From an uncultured SAR116 cluster alpha proteobacterium (GTDB lineage Bacteria; Pseudomonadota; Alphaproteobacteria; Puniceispirillales; Marisalimonadaceae): DNA of 64,000 bases. A model generated the notes under the pieces. The model saw only the letters and a program-made list of their open reading frames with translations, searched no databases and was not told the origin of the DNA. The position numbers and the translations under genes are program-made. Location of the stretch: contig CACNRW010000005.1 of assembly GCA_902622875.1 (NCBI GenBank), positions 57,024 through 121,023 of the forward strand, read 5' to 3'. Shown piece by piece: positions 8,550 to 20,408 of this stretch; within the stretch, counting starts at the first letter, position 1; the number at the start of each line of letters is the position of its first letter.

Positions 8550-9647
8550 TTGGAAAATAAAAAAATTAATATTATTGGAGGTGGATGTGCAGCTTTGTCT
8601 CTAGCCAGATTGAGTACTCATTTGCCAGATTATAGTTTCAACATTTATTCAGGGGATAGTTCTAACGTATATGACGATCATTATTGGGGATTTTGGAAGA
8701 CAAATGTGAATATTGATGCTTATAACAATGCCAATCATACTTGGACAAAATGGGCGATTAACACAAATGGTTCTAGCCGAGTTCTTTCTTCTATAAATCA
8801 CCCTTACTGTGTAATCAAAAGACATAAATGGTTAAATTTTTGTAAAAGTAAATTTAAAACTTCAAAAATAAAAATCTTCAATGAAAGTATATTTGAAAGA
8901 AATGGTGATTTATTTTTAAATAATAAGAAAATTCGAGGTAATATAATTTTTGATAGTAGACCTCCTAAAACTTTATCAAATATTTTATTACAACATTTTG
9001 AAGGGTTTGTAGCCACTTCAAAGAAAGACGTTTTTGACCCAGAAACAGTTATTTTAATGGATTTTAGGTGTGATCAATCTAAAGGTATTCATTTTATTTA
9101 CTTATTACCTTTTAGTACAAAACAAGCTTTAGTTGAGTCGACAATTTTTTCAAAAAATATTGAAAGTAAAGAGTTTTATTCAAATGAGATTTCAAAATAT
9201 CTTAAAAAATACTTTAATTTGACGGAATTTCGTAAAAGTAACTTCGAAAAAGGTGTTATACCAATGCACTACATTTCTTTAAATTCACAGGGAAGATATA
9301 ATATAGGTACAAGAGGAGGCGCTGTAAGGCCATCATCTGGATATGCTTTTACTTTTATCCAAAAACAAGTAACTCAAATTATAGAGCAATTAGTCAAAAG
9401 AAAGAAAATTAATACTAAAATTCATAAAAACGTTGATTTATTTTTAGATAAAATTCTAATAGAGGTGTTAGATAAATTTCCTGAAATTGCTCCAAAAATA
9501 TTTTTAAATTTAGCTAAAAGTATCAATGGAGACGAAATGGCAAAATTTATGTCTGGAAATTACTCTTTTACCACGGTCTTTAAGATTATTCTTTCTATGC
9601 CGAAGATACCTTTTATCAAATCTTTTTTTTCTGTTGTTACTAGTTAA
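8550..9647 (+). CDS. crtY: Lycopene beta-cyclase
   Basis: A 365-residue CrtY-type flavoprotein. It closes both ends of lycopene to give beta-carotene. The N-terminal nucleotide-binding motif IIGGGCAALSLARL starts at about residue 8. The only suitable start is TTG at 8550, preceded by TTTAGG at the end of crtB; the first internal ATG would remove the cofactor domain. It is 1 bp from crtB, and its stop TAA overlaps the ATG of blh (TAATG), so translation is probably coupled. The order matches other marine proteorhodopsin cassettes. Confidence 0.93.
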   Translation: MENKKINIIGGGCAALSLARLSTHLPDYSFNIYSGDSSNVYDDHYWGFWKTNVNIDAYNNANHTWTKWAINTNGSSRVLSSINHPYCVIKRHKWLNFCKSKFKTSKIKIFNESIFERNGDLFLNNKKIRGNIIFDSRPPKTLSNILLQHFEGFVATSKKDVFDPETVILMDFRCDQSKGIHFIYLLPFSTKQALVESTIFSKNIESKEFYSNEISKYLKKYFNLTEFRKSNFEKGVIPMHYISLNSQGRYNIGTRGGAVRPSSGYAFTFIQKQVTQIIEQLVKRKKINTKIHKNVDLFLDKILIEVLDKFPEIAPKIFLNLAKSINGDEMAKFMSGNYSFTTVFKIILSMPKIPFIKSFFSVVTS

Positions 9648-10468
9648 TGATTAACTTTTCACTAAATTGGTGGGATTATATTGCATTATTTTCAATAATC
9701 TTTATTGGTATTCCTCACGGAGCTCTGGATGGTGCGATTTCCATTACATTGGGTTATACCAAAAAGATTAGATTACAATTATACTTTATATTAACTTATA
9801 TATTTGTTTCATGTTTAGTAATAATGCTTTGGTATTTTTTACCTGTAATTACTTTAATTTTATTTCTATTTACAAGTATTTTTCATTTTGGTTGTGGAGA
9901 TTTAAATTGGAAAAGAAGTAGATTTTATTTCATTGGTGGATATGTTCATGGGGGCTTAATTGTTCTAGGTATCATATTTCTTAATAAGATTGAGGTAAAC
10001 CGTTTTTTTGAAATATTGTCAGGAAATCAACTATATTTATTATGGACAAGTCTGTATTTAGGAATATTTTTATGGATTATTGCAATAATGTATATTTGTT
10101 TAAATTATAGTAAAATTAATATTTCAAACCATTACATTAAGATTGCATTATTTATTTCATTAGTACTGTTGGTACTTCCACCTTTGCCTGCTTTCGCCAT
10201 TTATTTTTGTTTAATACATAGTTTTCATCATATAAGAAGAATTATACCAACATTGTTGGATTTTATGGAAAGAAAAAAAGCTATATTCCTCATGATAATT
10301 TTTTCTGTTTTTAGTTGGATTGGCTGTGGAATAGCTTTTTATTATTTGTCGAATTTAAACACTTATCCAGACACAATATTAAAAGTGACTTTCGTTGGGC
10401 TTGCAGCGTTAACTTTTCCACACATGATTTTAGTAGACGGTATTTTTAGATTAAAATTTAAAATTTAA
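9647..10468 (+). CDS. blh: Beta-carotene 15,15'-dioxygenase (Brp/Blh family)
   Basis: A 273-residue, strongly hydrophobic membrane protein of the Brp/Blh family. It cleaves beta-carotene into two molecules of retinal, the chromophore of the proteorhodopsin encoded upstream. Family histidine motifs are visible: GIPHGALDGA near the N-terminus, FHFGCGD in the middle, and HSFHHIRR and FPHMILVD toward the C-terminus. The start overlaps the crtY stop by one base. It is the last gene of the retinal operon and ends 9 bp from the convergent ubiA. Together the four genes make retinal from geranylgeranyl diphosphate. Confidence 0.95.
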   Translation: MINFSLNWWDYIALFSIIFIGIPHGALDGAISITLGYTKKIRLQLYFILTYIFVSCLVIMLWYFLPVITLILFLFTSIFHFGCGDLNWKRSRFYFIGGYVHGGLIVLGIIFLNKIEVNRFFEILSGNQLYLLWTSLYLGIFLWIIAIMYICLNYSKINISNHYIKIALFISLVLLVLPPLPAFAIYFCLIHSFHHIRRIIPTLLDFMERKKAIFLMIIFSVFSWIGCGIAFYYLSNLNTYPDTILKVTFVGLAALTFPHMILVDGIFRLKFKI

Positions 10469-10477
10469 TAATAATAT

Positions 10478-11431
10478 TCAAAAAGTTAAATGGGAACTTA
10501 ATGCAGAAGCTGTCAATATTAAACCTGGTGTTATATTTGATTTAAATATTTTTAACGGATTATTGTTTTCTAAATTTTTCAATTTAACAACTTGACTTAA
10601 GTAATGAAACCCACACAGAAAAACTCCAATGAACCAAATATAATTTGCATTCAGTAAATATCCACTGAATAATAACAGCAAAAACGTAATAAAATACGAG
10701 CTACCAACAAAAACGTTTAAAAATTTTTTTGCTGACACAGCTGAATTTTTAATACCTAAAACTTCATCTTCTTTTTTGTCCTGACAACCATAAATTGTAT
10801 CATAACCAATAATCCAGAAAACCGTTGCAATGTACATCATTAATATACCAAAATTCCATTCTTCATTAGCAGAAGACCATGCCGTTGGTACAGCCCAGCT
10901 AAATGTTAGACCTAAAAAAATTTGAGGCCATTTTGTAAATCTTTTTGCCAAAGGATATATTATAACTAATGGTATTGCAGCAATTGCTACAAACCATGTG
11001 TAAACATTAAGCTGGTATAAGCAAAAAAAACCAATCAACAACATTAATATTAAAAAATACAAAGCTTTAAGGTTTGAAATTTCTCCATTAGCAAGTGGTC
11101 TATTCTTAGTTCTTGAGATTTTTTTATCAATATCTTTGTCCCATAGATCATTAATTGTACATCCAGCAGCTCTCATAACAATTGAACCTATAAAAAATAT
11201 GAACATAAGTTTAATACAAGTGAGTAAATCCAAACTAGTCAAAGGAAGCACCCACCATCCAGGCAATAGAAGAAGCCAAAAACCAATAGGCCTGTCAAAT
11301 CTCCCTAGTCTTATCCATTTCAAGGAGCTTTTGGGAAAAACAGACCACCAACCATTTTCCAAAATATCTGAATTATTTAGTTTTGGCATATTCATGAATA
11401 ATGCAATATCATCATATTTTAAGGTAATCAA
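10478..11431 (-). CDS. ubiA: 4-hydroxybenzoate polyprenyltransferase
   Basis: A UbiA-family membrane prenyltransferase (317 residues from the ATG at 11431) that attaches the polyprenyl tail to 4-hydroxybenzoate in ubiquinone synthesis. The first Asp-rich motif NDLWDKDIDKKISRTKNRP and the second, DKKEDEVLGIKNSA, are both present, with eight or so hydrophobic segments. The N-terminus may start a few codons later (Met13 or Met15). It is divergent from rsmE with a 41-bp spacer, so the promoters overlap. The neighbouring ubiA-rsmE-gshA group is common in alphaproteobacteria, and the retinal operon abuts it. Confidence 0.93.
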   Translation of the reverse strand: MITLKYDDIALFMNMPKLNNSDILENGWWSVFPKSSLKWIRLGRFDRPIGFWLLLLPGWWVLPLTSLDLLTCIKLMFIFFIGSIVMRAAGCTINDLWDKDIDKKISRTKNRPLANGEISNLKALYFLILMLLIGFFCLYQLNVYTWFVAIAAIPLVIIYPLAKRFTKWPQIFLGLTFSWAVPTAWSSANEEWNFGILMMYIATVFWIIGYDTIYGCQDKKEDEVLGIKNSAVSAKKFLNVFVGSSYFITFLLLLFSGYLLNANYIWFIGVFLCGFHYLSQVVKLKNLENNNPLKIFKSNITPGLILTASALSSHLTF

Positions 11432-11472
11432 TCTACTATGAAATTAATTTTTTAAGAGTATGGTTTTATGAA

Positions 11473-12234
11473 ATGATAGATTTATCGTATCATGCTAAAA
11501 TTAGGTTGTATGTTCCTAATGAATTGAAGTTAACAAAAAAAATAGAATTAAACAAAAAACAATCTCATTATTTAATGAACGTAATGAGAAAAAAAATACA
11601 TGACACATTATTAGTTTTTAATGATATTGATGGTGAATTTTTAGCAAAAATACAATCTAATAATAAAAAATTATTATCAGTTGAAGTGATGAAAAAAATT
11701 AGGGATCCAGAAGAACAAACTGACTTGTGGGTACTGTTCGCTCTTGTAAAGAAAACACCTACAGAATATATAATCCAAAAAGCAAGTGAATTAGGAGTTT
11801 CAAAAATTGTACCTTTAATTACAGAACGTACTGTAAATAAAAGTCTAAACTTAAAAAGATTTCAAGATATTGCTATTGAGGCATCTGAACAATGTGAAAG
11901 AATTACCATACCTGAAATCTTACCTCCTCAAAAGCTCTATGATGTTATTGATAATTGGTTAGAAAAAAGAACCATATATTACGGTGACGAAACCATGAGA
12001 CGTAATAAACAATCTTTAAACAATTTTAATAAATTAAATAATGCAGCTTGTGGTGCTGTTTTAGTTGGCCCTGAAGGTGGATTTACGACGAAAGAAATCA
12101 GTTATTTAAGACAAAAAAAGTTTGTAACACCAATTAGTTTTGGTCCAAGAATTTTAAAATCTGACACAGCGGTGGTTACTGCTTTAGTATTATGGCACAC
12201 TCTAAACGGAGATATGAAAAACTCCTTTTATTAA
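11473..12234 (+). CDS. rsmE: 16S rRNA (uracil1498-N3)-methyltransferase
   Basis: A 253-residue SPOUT methyltransferase of the RsmE family, near the usual length. It methylates U1498 of 16S rRNA in the 30S subunit using S-adenosylmethionine. The C-terminal SAM-binding knot shows GPEGGFTTKEI and FGPRILKSDTA, both diagnostic of RsmE. The N-terminal part is a PUA-like RNA-binding domain. It is divergent from ubiA and 92 bp upstream of gshA. Confidence 0.95.
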   Translation: MIDLSYHAKIRLYVPNELKLTKKIELNKKQSHYLMNVMRKKIHDTLLVFNDIDGEFLAKIQSNNKKLLSVEVMKKIRDPEEQTDLWVLFALVKKTPTEYIIQKASELGVSKIVPLITERTVNKSLNLKRFQDIAIEASEQCERITIPEILPPQKLYDVIDNWLEKRTIYYGDETMRRNKQSLNNFNKLNNAACGAVLVGPEGGFTTKEISYLRQKKFVTPISFGPRILKSDTAVVTALVLWHTLNGDMKNSFY

Positions 12235-12326
12235 TTGATCAAAGTTACAATAGTAGTTAGTAAAAATTATATTGTATTTTAAATTTATATTTTTTAATAA
12301 TTACGCTAATCAAAAATGAGGCCATA

Positions 12327-13673
12327 ATGCTGAGAATAGAAAAACAAGATCTTCTTAAATGGTTCGCAGATGGTGCCAAACCCAAAGAAAACTGGAAAAT
12401 TGGAACAGAACACGAAAAGTTTGTTTTTCATGTAGATAACTTAGAAAGAGTTGGATACTGCGGTAAATCAGGTATTAGTGATTTGTTAAATAAGCTTGCT
12501 AGAGAAAATAATTGGGAGAAAATATTAGAAAATAATAATACAATAGCCTTAAAAGATGAAACTGGTGCATCTATTTCACTTGAGCCTGGAGGTCAATTAG
12601 AATTATCAGGAACACCATTAGATAATTTACATCAAACATGTAAGGAGACTGGCAAACACCTTAAAATGATGAAAGAGGCTATGAAAGAGCTAGGTTTATC
12701 AATGATTGGACTAGGTTATGATCCTAAGTGGTCGCGTTCAGATCAAAAGTGGATGCCAAAGGGTCGTTATGAAATTATGAAGAATTATATGCCTAAGGTT
12801 GGTCAATTAGGATTAGATATGATGCTTCGAACGTGTACTATACAAGTCAACCTTGATTATTTAAACGAAAAAGATATGGTTCAAAAATTCCAAATATCTC
12901 TTGCTCTACAATCAGTTGCAACGGCCCTTTTTGCTAACTCTCCTTTTATTGAAGGTAAAGCCAGTGGATATTTATCATCTAGAGCAATTGTATGGACAGA
13001 CACAGACCCTGATAGAACTGGTGTTCCAAAAATCGTTTTTGATCCTAATTTTGGCTATGAGACTTGGTTAAATTATATTCTCAATGTTCCTATGTATTTT
13101 ATATATAGAGATGGTAAATATATAGATGTATCAGGTAAATCTTTTTTAGATTTTATGGATGGAAATTTAGATGGTTTCAAAGGTGAATATCCTACAATGA
13201 AAGATTGGGAAGATCATATAACTGTTGCTTTCCCAGAAGTAAGACTAAAGCAATATTTAGAGATGAGGGGTGCTGATGGTGGTCCTTGGAACATAATATG
13301 CGCTTTACCAGCACTATGGGTAGGGTTACTTTATGATAGTGAATCTCAATATGAAGCTTATAACCTCGCAAAACCTTTTATGAAAACAAATGTACTTGAA
13401 GAAGGCAGAATTTCTGCTGCTAAATTTGGTCTTGGAGGCAATCTTGGAAATAAATTAATTCAAGATATTGCTCTAGAAATGTTAAGAATATCTAGTTCCG
13501 GGCTTGCAAGACGAAATCAACTAGATAATAGAGGTATGGACGAAAGGCAATTTTTAGATCCTTTATTTGATATTGTTAAAAACAAACAAACTGGGGCAGA
13601 AAAATTACTTCAAAAGTATAATAGTTCTTGGAATAGAAATATTGATAAAATATTTACTGAAAATGCATTCTAA
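12327..13673 (+). CDS. gshA: Glutamate-cysteine ligase (alphaproteobacterial/plant type)
   Basis: A 448-residue GCS2-type ligase. It joins glutamate and cysteine with ATP, the first and rate-limiting step of glutathione synthesis. The N-terminal GTEHEKFVF is the family's glutamate/ATP-binding start, and SLEPGGQLELSG and RGADGGPWN are conserved blocks. GAGG occurs two to twelve bases before the ATG. A spacer of 92 bp separates it from rsmE. It ends 8 bp from the convergent tldD. Glutathione would support redox enzymes encoded nearby, including the peroxiredoxin at 26462-26941. Confidence 0.95.
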   Translation: MLRIEKQDLLKWFADGAKPKENWKIGTEHEKFVFHVDNLERVGYCGKSGISDLLNKLARENNWEKILENNNTIALKDETGASISLEPGGQLELSGTPLDNLHQTCKETGKHLKMMKEAMKELGLSMIGLGYDPKWSRSDQKWMPKGRYEIMKNYMPKVGQLGLDMMLRTCTIQVNLDYLNEKDMVQKFQISLALQSVATALFANSPFIEGKASGYLSSRAIVWTDTDPDRTGVPKIVFDPNFGYETWLNYILNVPMYFIYRDGKYIDVSGKSFLDFMDGNLDGFKGEYPTMKDWEDHITVAFPEVRLKQYLEMRGADGGPWNIICALPALWVGLLYDSESQYEAYNLAKPFMKTNVLEEGRISAAKFGLGGNLGNKLIQDIALEMLRISSSGLARRNQLDNRGMDERQFLDPLFDIVKNKQTGAEKLLQKYNSSWNRNIDKIFTENAF

Positions 13674-13681
13674 ATAAATAT

Positions 13682-15130
13682 TTAATTTGTATCAGTACCC
13701 CCAATTGTAATACCTCCCATCAATAAAGTGGGTTGTCCAACGCCTACAGGCACACCTTGGCCGTCTTTACCACAGGTACCTATACCATCATCTAATGCTA
13801 AATCATTGCCAACCAGTGATATTTTTGACATTGCATCAGGACCATTGCCGATTAAAGTTGCACCTTTAAGAGGTTGCTTAATTTTACCATTTTCTACTAA
13901 ATAAGCTTCAGATGCTGAGAAAACAAACTTACCATTTGTAATGTCAACTTGTCCTCCAGCAAAGTTAACAGCATATATACCCTTCTTTAAAGAGCTAATA
14001 ATTTCTTTAGGATCAACATTTCCGTTATCCATATAAGTATTGGTCATTCTCGGCATAGGATAATGTGAATAAGATTGTCGCCTGCCATTACCGGTAGGAT
14101 CCATTTTCATTAATCGAGCATTTTGTCTGTCTTGCATGTAATTTTTTAAAATACCATTTTCAATTAAAATATTTTTTGATGATTTTGTGCCCTCATCGTC
14201 AATTGTAATGGATCCTCTTTTATTTTCTATTGTTCCATCGTCAATAACTGTTACACCATCTGCAGTAACCTTTTCACCAATTTTACCAGAAAAAATTGAT
14301 GTACCTTTTCTATTGAAATCACCTTCTAACCCATGCCCAACAGCTTCATGAAGCATTACACCGGGCCAACCAGGACCTAATATTACAGGCATTTCGCCCG
14401 CAGGTGTCGGAATTGATTCGAGGTTAGTATTGGCAATTCTTAGCGCCTCTTGTACTTGTCCTTTCCATCTGTCAGAATTAATCCATTCTTCATACTTTCC
14501 TCTTCCACCACAACCTGAACTACCAGTTTCTCGTCTACCCTTTTTTTCAACTACGAGTGATACATTCAACCTTACTAAGGGTCTGATGTCTGCAACTCTC
14601 TCCCCGTCAGCTCTAAGTATTTGAATAGCTTGATGAGAGGCTGAGACTGAAGCTGAAACTTGAACAACATTATTATCTAAAGCTCTGGCATATGCATCAA
14701 TTTCTTCTAAAAGATTTGTTTTTATTTGGAATGATGTACCTTCAATAGGATTTAGCGATGTATATAGAGGTTTATTACTTCCGTGCGAAGGTGCAGGAGA
14801 CATTATGCCTGAGTAGTTTTTTGACACAGATTTAACAGTTTCAGAAGCCCTTTTTAGAGAAGACTCTGAGATTTCACCTGAATGAGCAAATCCTCTGGCT
14901 TCACCAGCTATTGCTCTTAATCCAAACCCTTTTGTGCTGTCATAGGAAATATTTTTCATACGACCATCATCAAAAGAAAATGATTCTGATTTAGTGGATT
15001 CTAAATATAATTCTCCATCATCCGAGCTTTGTAGTGTATCTGATAATAAAGATTGAACTTTAGTTAAATCAAAATCGTTATCTTGGTAAAATATTTTGTC
15101 CGTAATTTCTAATGGTGACTTTTCATTCAT
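13682..15130 (-). CDS. tldD: Metalloprotease TldD
   Basis: A 482-residue TldD when started at the ATG at 15130, close to the family's usual length; the longer frame to 15184 adds 18 unconvincing residues. The zinc site HEAVGH (HExxH) with the downstream GLEGDFNRKGTS is intact. TldD is the catalytic half of the TldD/TldE heterodimer that digests unfolded peptides and matures some modified peptides. The partner pmbA lies at 1651-3009. The gene is divergent from the cytochrome oxidase operon, an arrangement often seen in alphaproteobacteria. Confidence 0.95.
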   Translation of the reverse strand: MNEKSPLEITDKIFYQDNDFDLTKVQSLLSDTLQSSDDGELYLESTKSESFSFDDGRMKNISYDSTKGFGLRAIAGEARGFAHSGEISESSLKRASETVKSVSKNYSGIMSPAPSHGSNKPLYTSLNPIEGTSFQIKTNLLEEIDAYARALDNNVVQVSASVSASHQAIQILRADGERVADIRPLVRLNVSLVVEKKGRRETGSSGCGGRGKYEEWINSDRWKGQVQEALRIANTNLESIPTPAGEMPVILGPGWPGVMLHEAVGHGLEGDFNRKGTSIFSGKIGEKVTADGVTVIDDGTIENKRGSITIDDEGTKSSKNILIENGILKNYMQDRQNARLMKMDPTGNGRRQSYSHYPMPRMTNTYMDNGNVDPKEIISSLKKGIYAVNFAGGQVDITNGKFVFSASEAYLVENGKIKQPLKGATLIGNGPDAMSKISLVGNDLALDDGIGTCGKDGQGVPVGVGQPTLLMGGITIGGTDTN

Positions 15131-15270
15131 TCTGTATCTCGTTTTTATTTTTTGTCTATAATTAAGATGGCAATATAAAACCATTTCTGCAAGGTTAAAG
15201 AATAAATAAACTAAATTTTAAACTTATATGAATATTTTGCTTAAAAAATTAAATTTATTTGGTTTTACAT

Positions 15271-15304
15271 CTAGTATTTTTTCTAAAAAAGTTTTAAATA
15301 CTAG
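15271..15304. promoter_or_regulatory. Inverted repeat in the tldD-coxB spacer
   Basis: Perfect 9-bp arms CTAGTATTT (15271-15279) and AAATACTAG (15296-15304) are separated by 16 bp. It lies about 90 bp upstream of the coxB start, in the divergent promoter region. It could be a regulator site or an RNA hairpin; the protein is unknown. Confidence 0.4.
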
Positions 15305-15395
15305 TAAATAACATGTAATTCAAAATCATTTTAATTAAAAATAAAATCCATAAATGAATTCAGGATTTAAAATCTTAACTTTAGGAGTTAACAAG

Positions 15396-17890
<2,495 letters not shown>

Positions 17891-17909
17891 GTTTGATTAG
17901 TGTGTAATT

Positions 17910-18824
17910 ATGCCTTTTGTAACAGTAAATACCAGTGGAATAGATGAAAACTTAAACAAATTAGGTTCTCCTTTAGATTATTTTAGGCTAATGAAACCTA
18001 GAGTTATGTCTTTAGTTGTGTTTACAGCATTTGTTGGTTACTACACCGGAATACCTGATGAGAGTTACGACTTACATCCTTTGTTGGCTTTGATTGGAAT
18101 ATTTGCAATTGCACTTGGGGCTGGAGGATCTGGAGTACTAAATCAGTGGTACGACAGTGACATTGATCAGTTAATGTCAAGAACTAGAGATAGGCCTATT
18201 CCACAAGGTAAAATTCAGCCTGCTGATGCCCTTTCATTTGGTGTGATAACATCACTGTTATCTATAATCATCCTAGGTTTGTCAGTCAACTGGCTTGCTG
18301 CAAGTTTGTTAGCGTTAACAATTTTATTTTATGCTATTATTTATACAGTTTGGTTAAAAAGATACACTGTTCAAAATATTGTAATTGGTGGTGCTGCTGG
18401 TGCTTTCCCACCAGTAATTGGACAAGTCTGTGCTACAGGTAATATAGGTATAGAATCATTAATTTTGTTTTTGATAATTTTTTTATGGACTCCTCCTCAT
18501 TTTTGGGCCTTGGCTTTAATTAAGAAAGACGATTATGCTGCTGCTAAAATTCCCATGCTTCCAATTATTGCTGGTGACAAAATAACAAGAAAAAATATAT
18601 TAATTTATTCATTTTTATTAGTGCCATGTTCATATATACCGTGGATATTTGATTATTCTGGTAATTTATATTTATTTATAGTCACGATATTCGGCGTAGA
18701 GTTTTTGAGAAAATCTATTTTAGTTATAAAAGAGGTCGAAGGTTCTGAGAAAAGTCTATTTATATACTCAATTTTCTATTTAAGCATTGTATTCGCGACT
18801 ATTTGCATTGATAAAATAATTTAA
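17910..18824 (+). CDS. ctaB: Protoheme IX farnesyltransferase (heme o synthase)
   Basis: A 304-residue UbiA-superfamily membrane protein (CtaB/CyoE). It adds a farnesyl group to heme b to give heme o, the precursor of heme a for the oxidase in this operon. Its Asp-rich motif NQWYDSDIDQLMSRTRDRP is diagnostic, and KRYTVQNIVIGGAAGAFPP is the typical CyoE block. The gene sits 19 bp after coxA and 15 bp before a small coxF-like gene, all in one transcript. Confidence 0.96.
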   Translation: MPFVTVNTSGIDENLNKLGSPLDYFRLMKPRVMSLVVFTAFVGYYTGIPDESYDLHPLLALIGIFAIALGAGGSGVLNQWYDSDIDQLMSRTRDRPIPQGKIQPADALSFGVITSLLSIIILGLSVNWLAASLLALTILFYAIIYTVWLKRYTVQNIVIGGAAGAFPPVIGQVCATGNIGIESLILFLIIFLWTPPHFWALALIKKDDYAAAKIPMLPIIAGDKITRKNILIYSFLLVPCSYIPWIFDYSGNLYLFIVTIFGVEFLRKSILVIKEVEGSEKSLFIYSIFYLSIVFATICIDKII

Positions 18825-18839
18825 GTTACAGGATAAATT

Positions 18840-18983
18840 TTGAATACTAATAAAGATGACAAAAATATTAAAGCATTTTATGAAAATAGAAAATCTAAGA
18901 ATTTTGCTGTTTTGGGTATAATAATTGGTATGGTGGTCTTATTCTTTTTTATAACAATTTTGAGAATGGACATTACAGGGTAG
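18840..18983 (+). CDS. Small single-helix membrane protein, CoxF-like
   Basis: A 47-residue frame starting at TTG (18840), with AGGA 6 bp upstream and a stop directly abutting the ctaG ATG at 18984. About 20 charged residues are followed by one hydrophobic helix (residues 22-42) and the ending ILRMDITG. Small proteins with this plan lie between ctaB and ctaG in many alphaproteobacterial cox operons and are often named CoxF. The function is unknown, presumably in oxidase assembly. The call rests on position, the ribosome-binding site and the membrane helix. Confidence 0.75.
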   Translation: MNTNKDDKNIKAFYENRKSKNFAVLGIIIGMVVLFFFITILRMDITG

Positions 18984-19523
18984 ATGACTGTTAGTTTATC
19001 AAAAAAAAATAATAATTTTCTTATATGGACACTACTCATTGCTGTTTTTATGCTTGGCTTGTCGTTTGCTTCAGTTCCATTATATGACTTGTTTTGTAGA
19101 GTTACAGGTTATGCAGGCACAGTTCAAAGGGCGTCCTTAGCGCCAGGATCAAGTGGTCAATACAAAAATATTCAAATAAGATTTGACTCAAATATATCCT
19201 CAAATTTGAACTGGAAATTTACAGCGCCTAAAAAAGAAATTATAGTACAACCCGGTGTTCAAGAAGTTATTTATTATACAGCTAAAAACTTATCTGATAA
19301 AGCAACAACAGGTACTGCAGTTTTTAATGTATCCCCGCCTAAAGCAGGTAGCATTTTTATGAAAGTTGATTGTTTTTGTTTTGTAAAACAAACACTTCAA
19401 CCAGGAGAAGAGGTTAAAATGCCTGTATCATTTTATATTGATCCAAGTATAAACGATGATGACAATACTAAGAATTTAGAAGAAATTACATTATCATATA
19501 CATTTTTTAGTGCTGAAACTTAG
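18984..19523 (+). CDS. ctaG: Cytochrome c oxidase copper-delivery protein CtaG/Cox11
   Basis: A 179-residue Cox11 family protein with one N-terminal membrane anchor (about residues 12-33) and a periplasmic immunoglobulin-like domain. The copper-binding pair CFCF (in VDCFCFVKQ) is intact, and the conserved VPLYDLFCRVTG segment after the anchor is present. It delivers copper to the CuB site of subunit I. It starts immediately after the stop of the coxF-like gene and is followed after 54 bp by coxC. Confidence 0.96.
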   Translation: MTVSLSKKNNNFLIWTLLIAVFMLGLSFASVPLYDLFCRVTGYAGTVQRASLAPGSSGQYKNIQIRFDSNISSNLNWKFTAPKKEIIVQPGVQEVIYYTAKNLSDKATTGTAVFNVSPPKAGSIFMKVDCFCFVKQTLQPGEEVKMPVSFYIDPSINDDDNTKNLEEITLSYTFFSAET

Positions 19524-19577
19524 GTATTGAAATTATAATTTTAAAAATATAATAATAAATTAAGTTAGGAGGATTTA

Positions 19578-20363
19578 ATGAGCGGTGATCAAAAGCATCA
19601 ATATCATTTAGTTGAACCAAGTCCGTGGCCTGCACTAGGGTCCGCTGCTGGTTTTACTTTGTTCTTAGGTCTTACTTTATTCATGCATGAATACCCATAC
19701 TCAATTTATGTTTTAGGTGCTGGCTTATTGATGGTAATAGCAACCATGTTTTACTGGTGGAGAGACGTGGTTAGAGAGGCTGAATATCAAGGACATCATA
19801 CACCGATTGTCCAAATAGGTATGAGATATGGTATGATATTTTTTATCTGTTCTGAGGTTATGTTCTTTGTAGCATTTTTCTGGGCTTTCTTTGATTCTAG
19901 TCTATATCCCGATACAGGTGTTTGGCCACCAGCTGATATAGTTGCTCTAGATCCTTTTGATTTACCATTAATCAATACTTTAATTCTTCTTCTATCAGGA
20001 TGTACCGTAACTTGGTCTCACCACGCGTTACAGCACAACAACAGAAAAGATTTTATCAGGGGTCTTGTCTTAACTATAATCTTAGGTGCTATTTTTACAG
20101 CTGTTCAAGCTTACGAATATCAACACGCAACATTTGCGTTTACTGACGGAATTTATGCATCTACTTTCTATATGGCAACTGGATTTCATGGATTTCACGT
20201 TTTGGTTGGTACAATTTTTTTAACAGTTTGTTTATTTAGAGGTCTGAAAGGTCATTTTTCTTCTGAACACCACTTTGGATTTGAAGCTGCTGCATGGTAT
20301 TGGCATTTTGTTGATGTAGTTTGGTTGTTTTTATTTGTTTGTATATACTGGTGGGGTGGTTGA
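19578..20363 (+). CDS. coxC: Cytochrome c oxidase subunit III
   Basis: A 261-residue seven-helix subunit III, the family's usual length. It binds subunit I and stabilises it during turnover. Conserved segments are HxYHLVEPSPWP at the start, FWAFFDSSL, CTVTWSHHAL, and the C-terminal WYWHFVDVVWLFLF. A very strong ribosome-binding site AGGAGG precedes the ATG. The stop codon lies within a perfect 9-bp hairpin (20360-20384). SURF1 follows 45 bp later. Confidence 0.97.
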   Translation: MSGDQKHQYHLVEPSPWPALGSAAGFTLFLGLTLFMHEYPYSIYVLGAGLLMVIATMFYWWRDVVREAEYQGHHTPIVQIGMRYGMIFFICSEVMFFVAFFWAFFDSSLYPDTGVWPPADIVALDPFDLPLINTLILLLSGCTVTWSHHALQHNNRKDFIRGLVLTIILGAIFTAVQAYEYQHATFAFTDGIYASTFYMATGFHGFHVLVGTIFLTVCLFRGLKGHFSSEHHFGFEAAAWYWHFVDVVWLFLFVCIYWWGG

Positions 20364-20384
20364 TAAGTACGTTAAACTTATCAA
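20360..20384 (+). other. Intercistronic hairpin at the coxC stop codon
   Basis: Perfect 9-bp arms TTGATAAGT (20360-20368) and ACTTATCAA (20376-20384) enclose a 7-nt loop. The stem contains the coxC stop codon. Only AAATTT follows, not a T-tract, so it is more likely an mRNA-stabilising or attenuating hairpin than a full terminator. Confidence 0.55.
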
Positions 20385-20408
20385 AAATTTGGAGATTACA
20401 TACAACAA

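Noticed and set aside
15227..15310. 27-codon frame in the tldD-coxB spacer
   Set aside because: Too short, no ribosome-binding site, and it contains the inverted repeat at 15271-15304.
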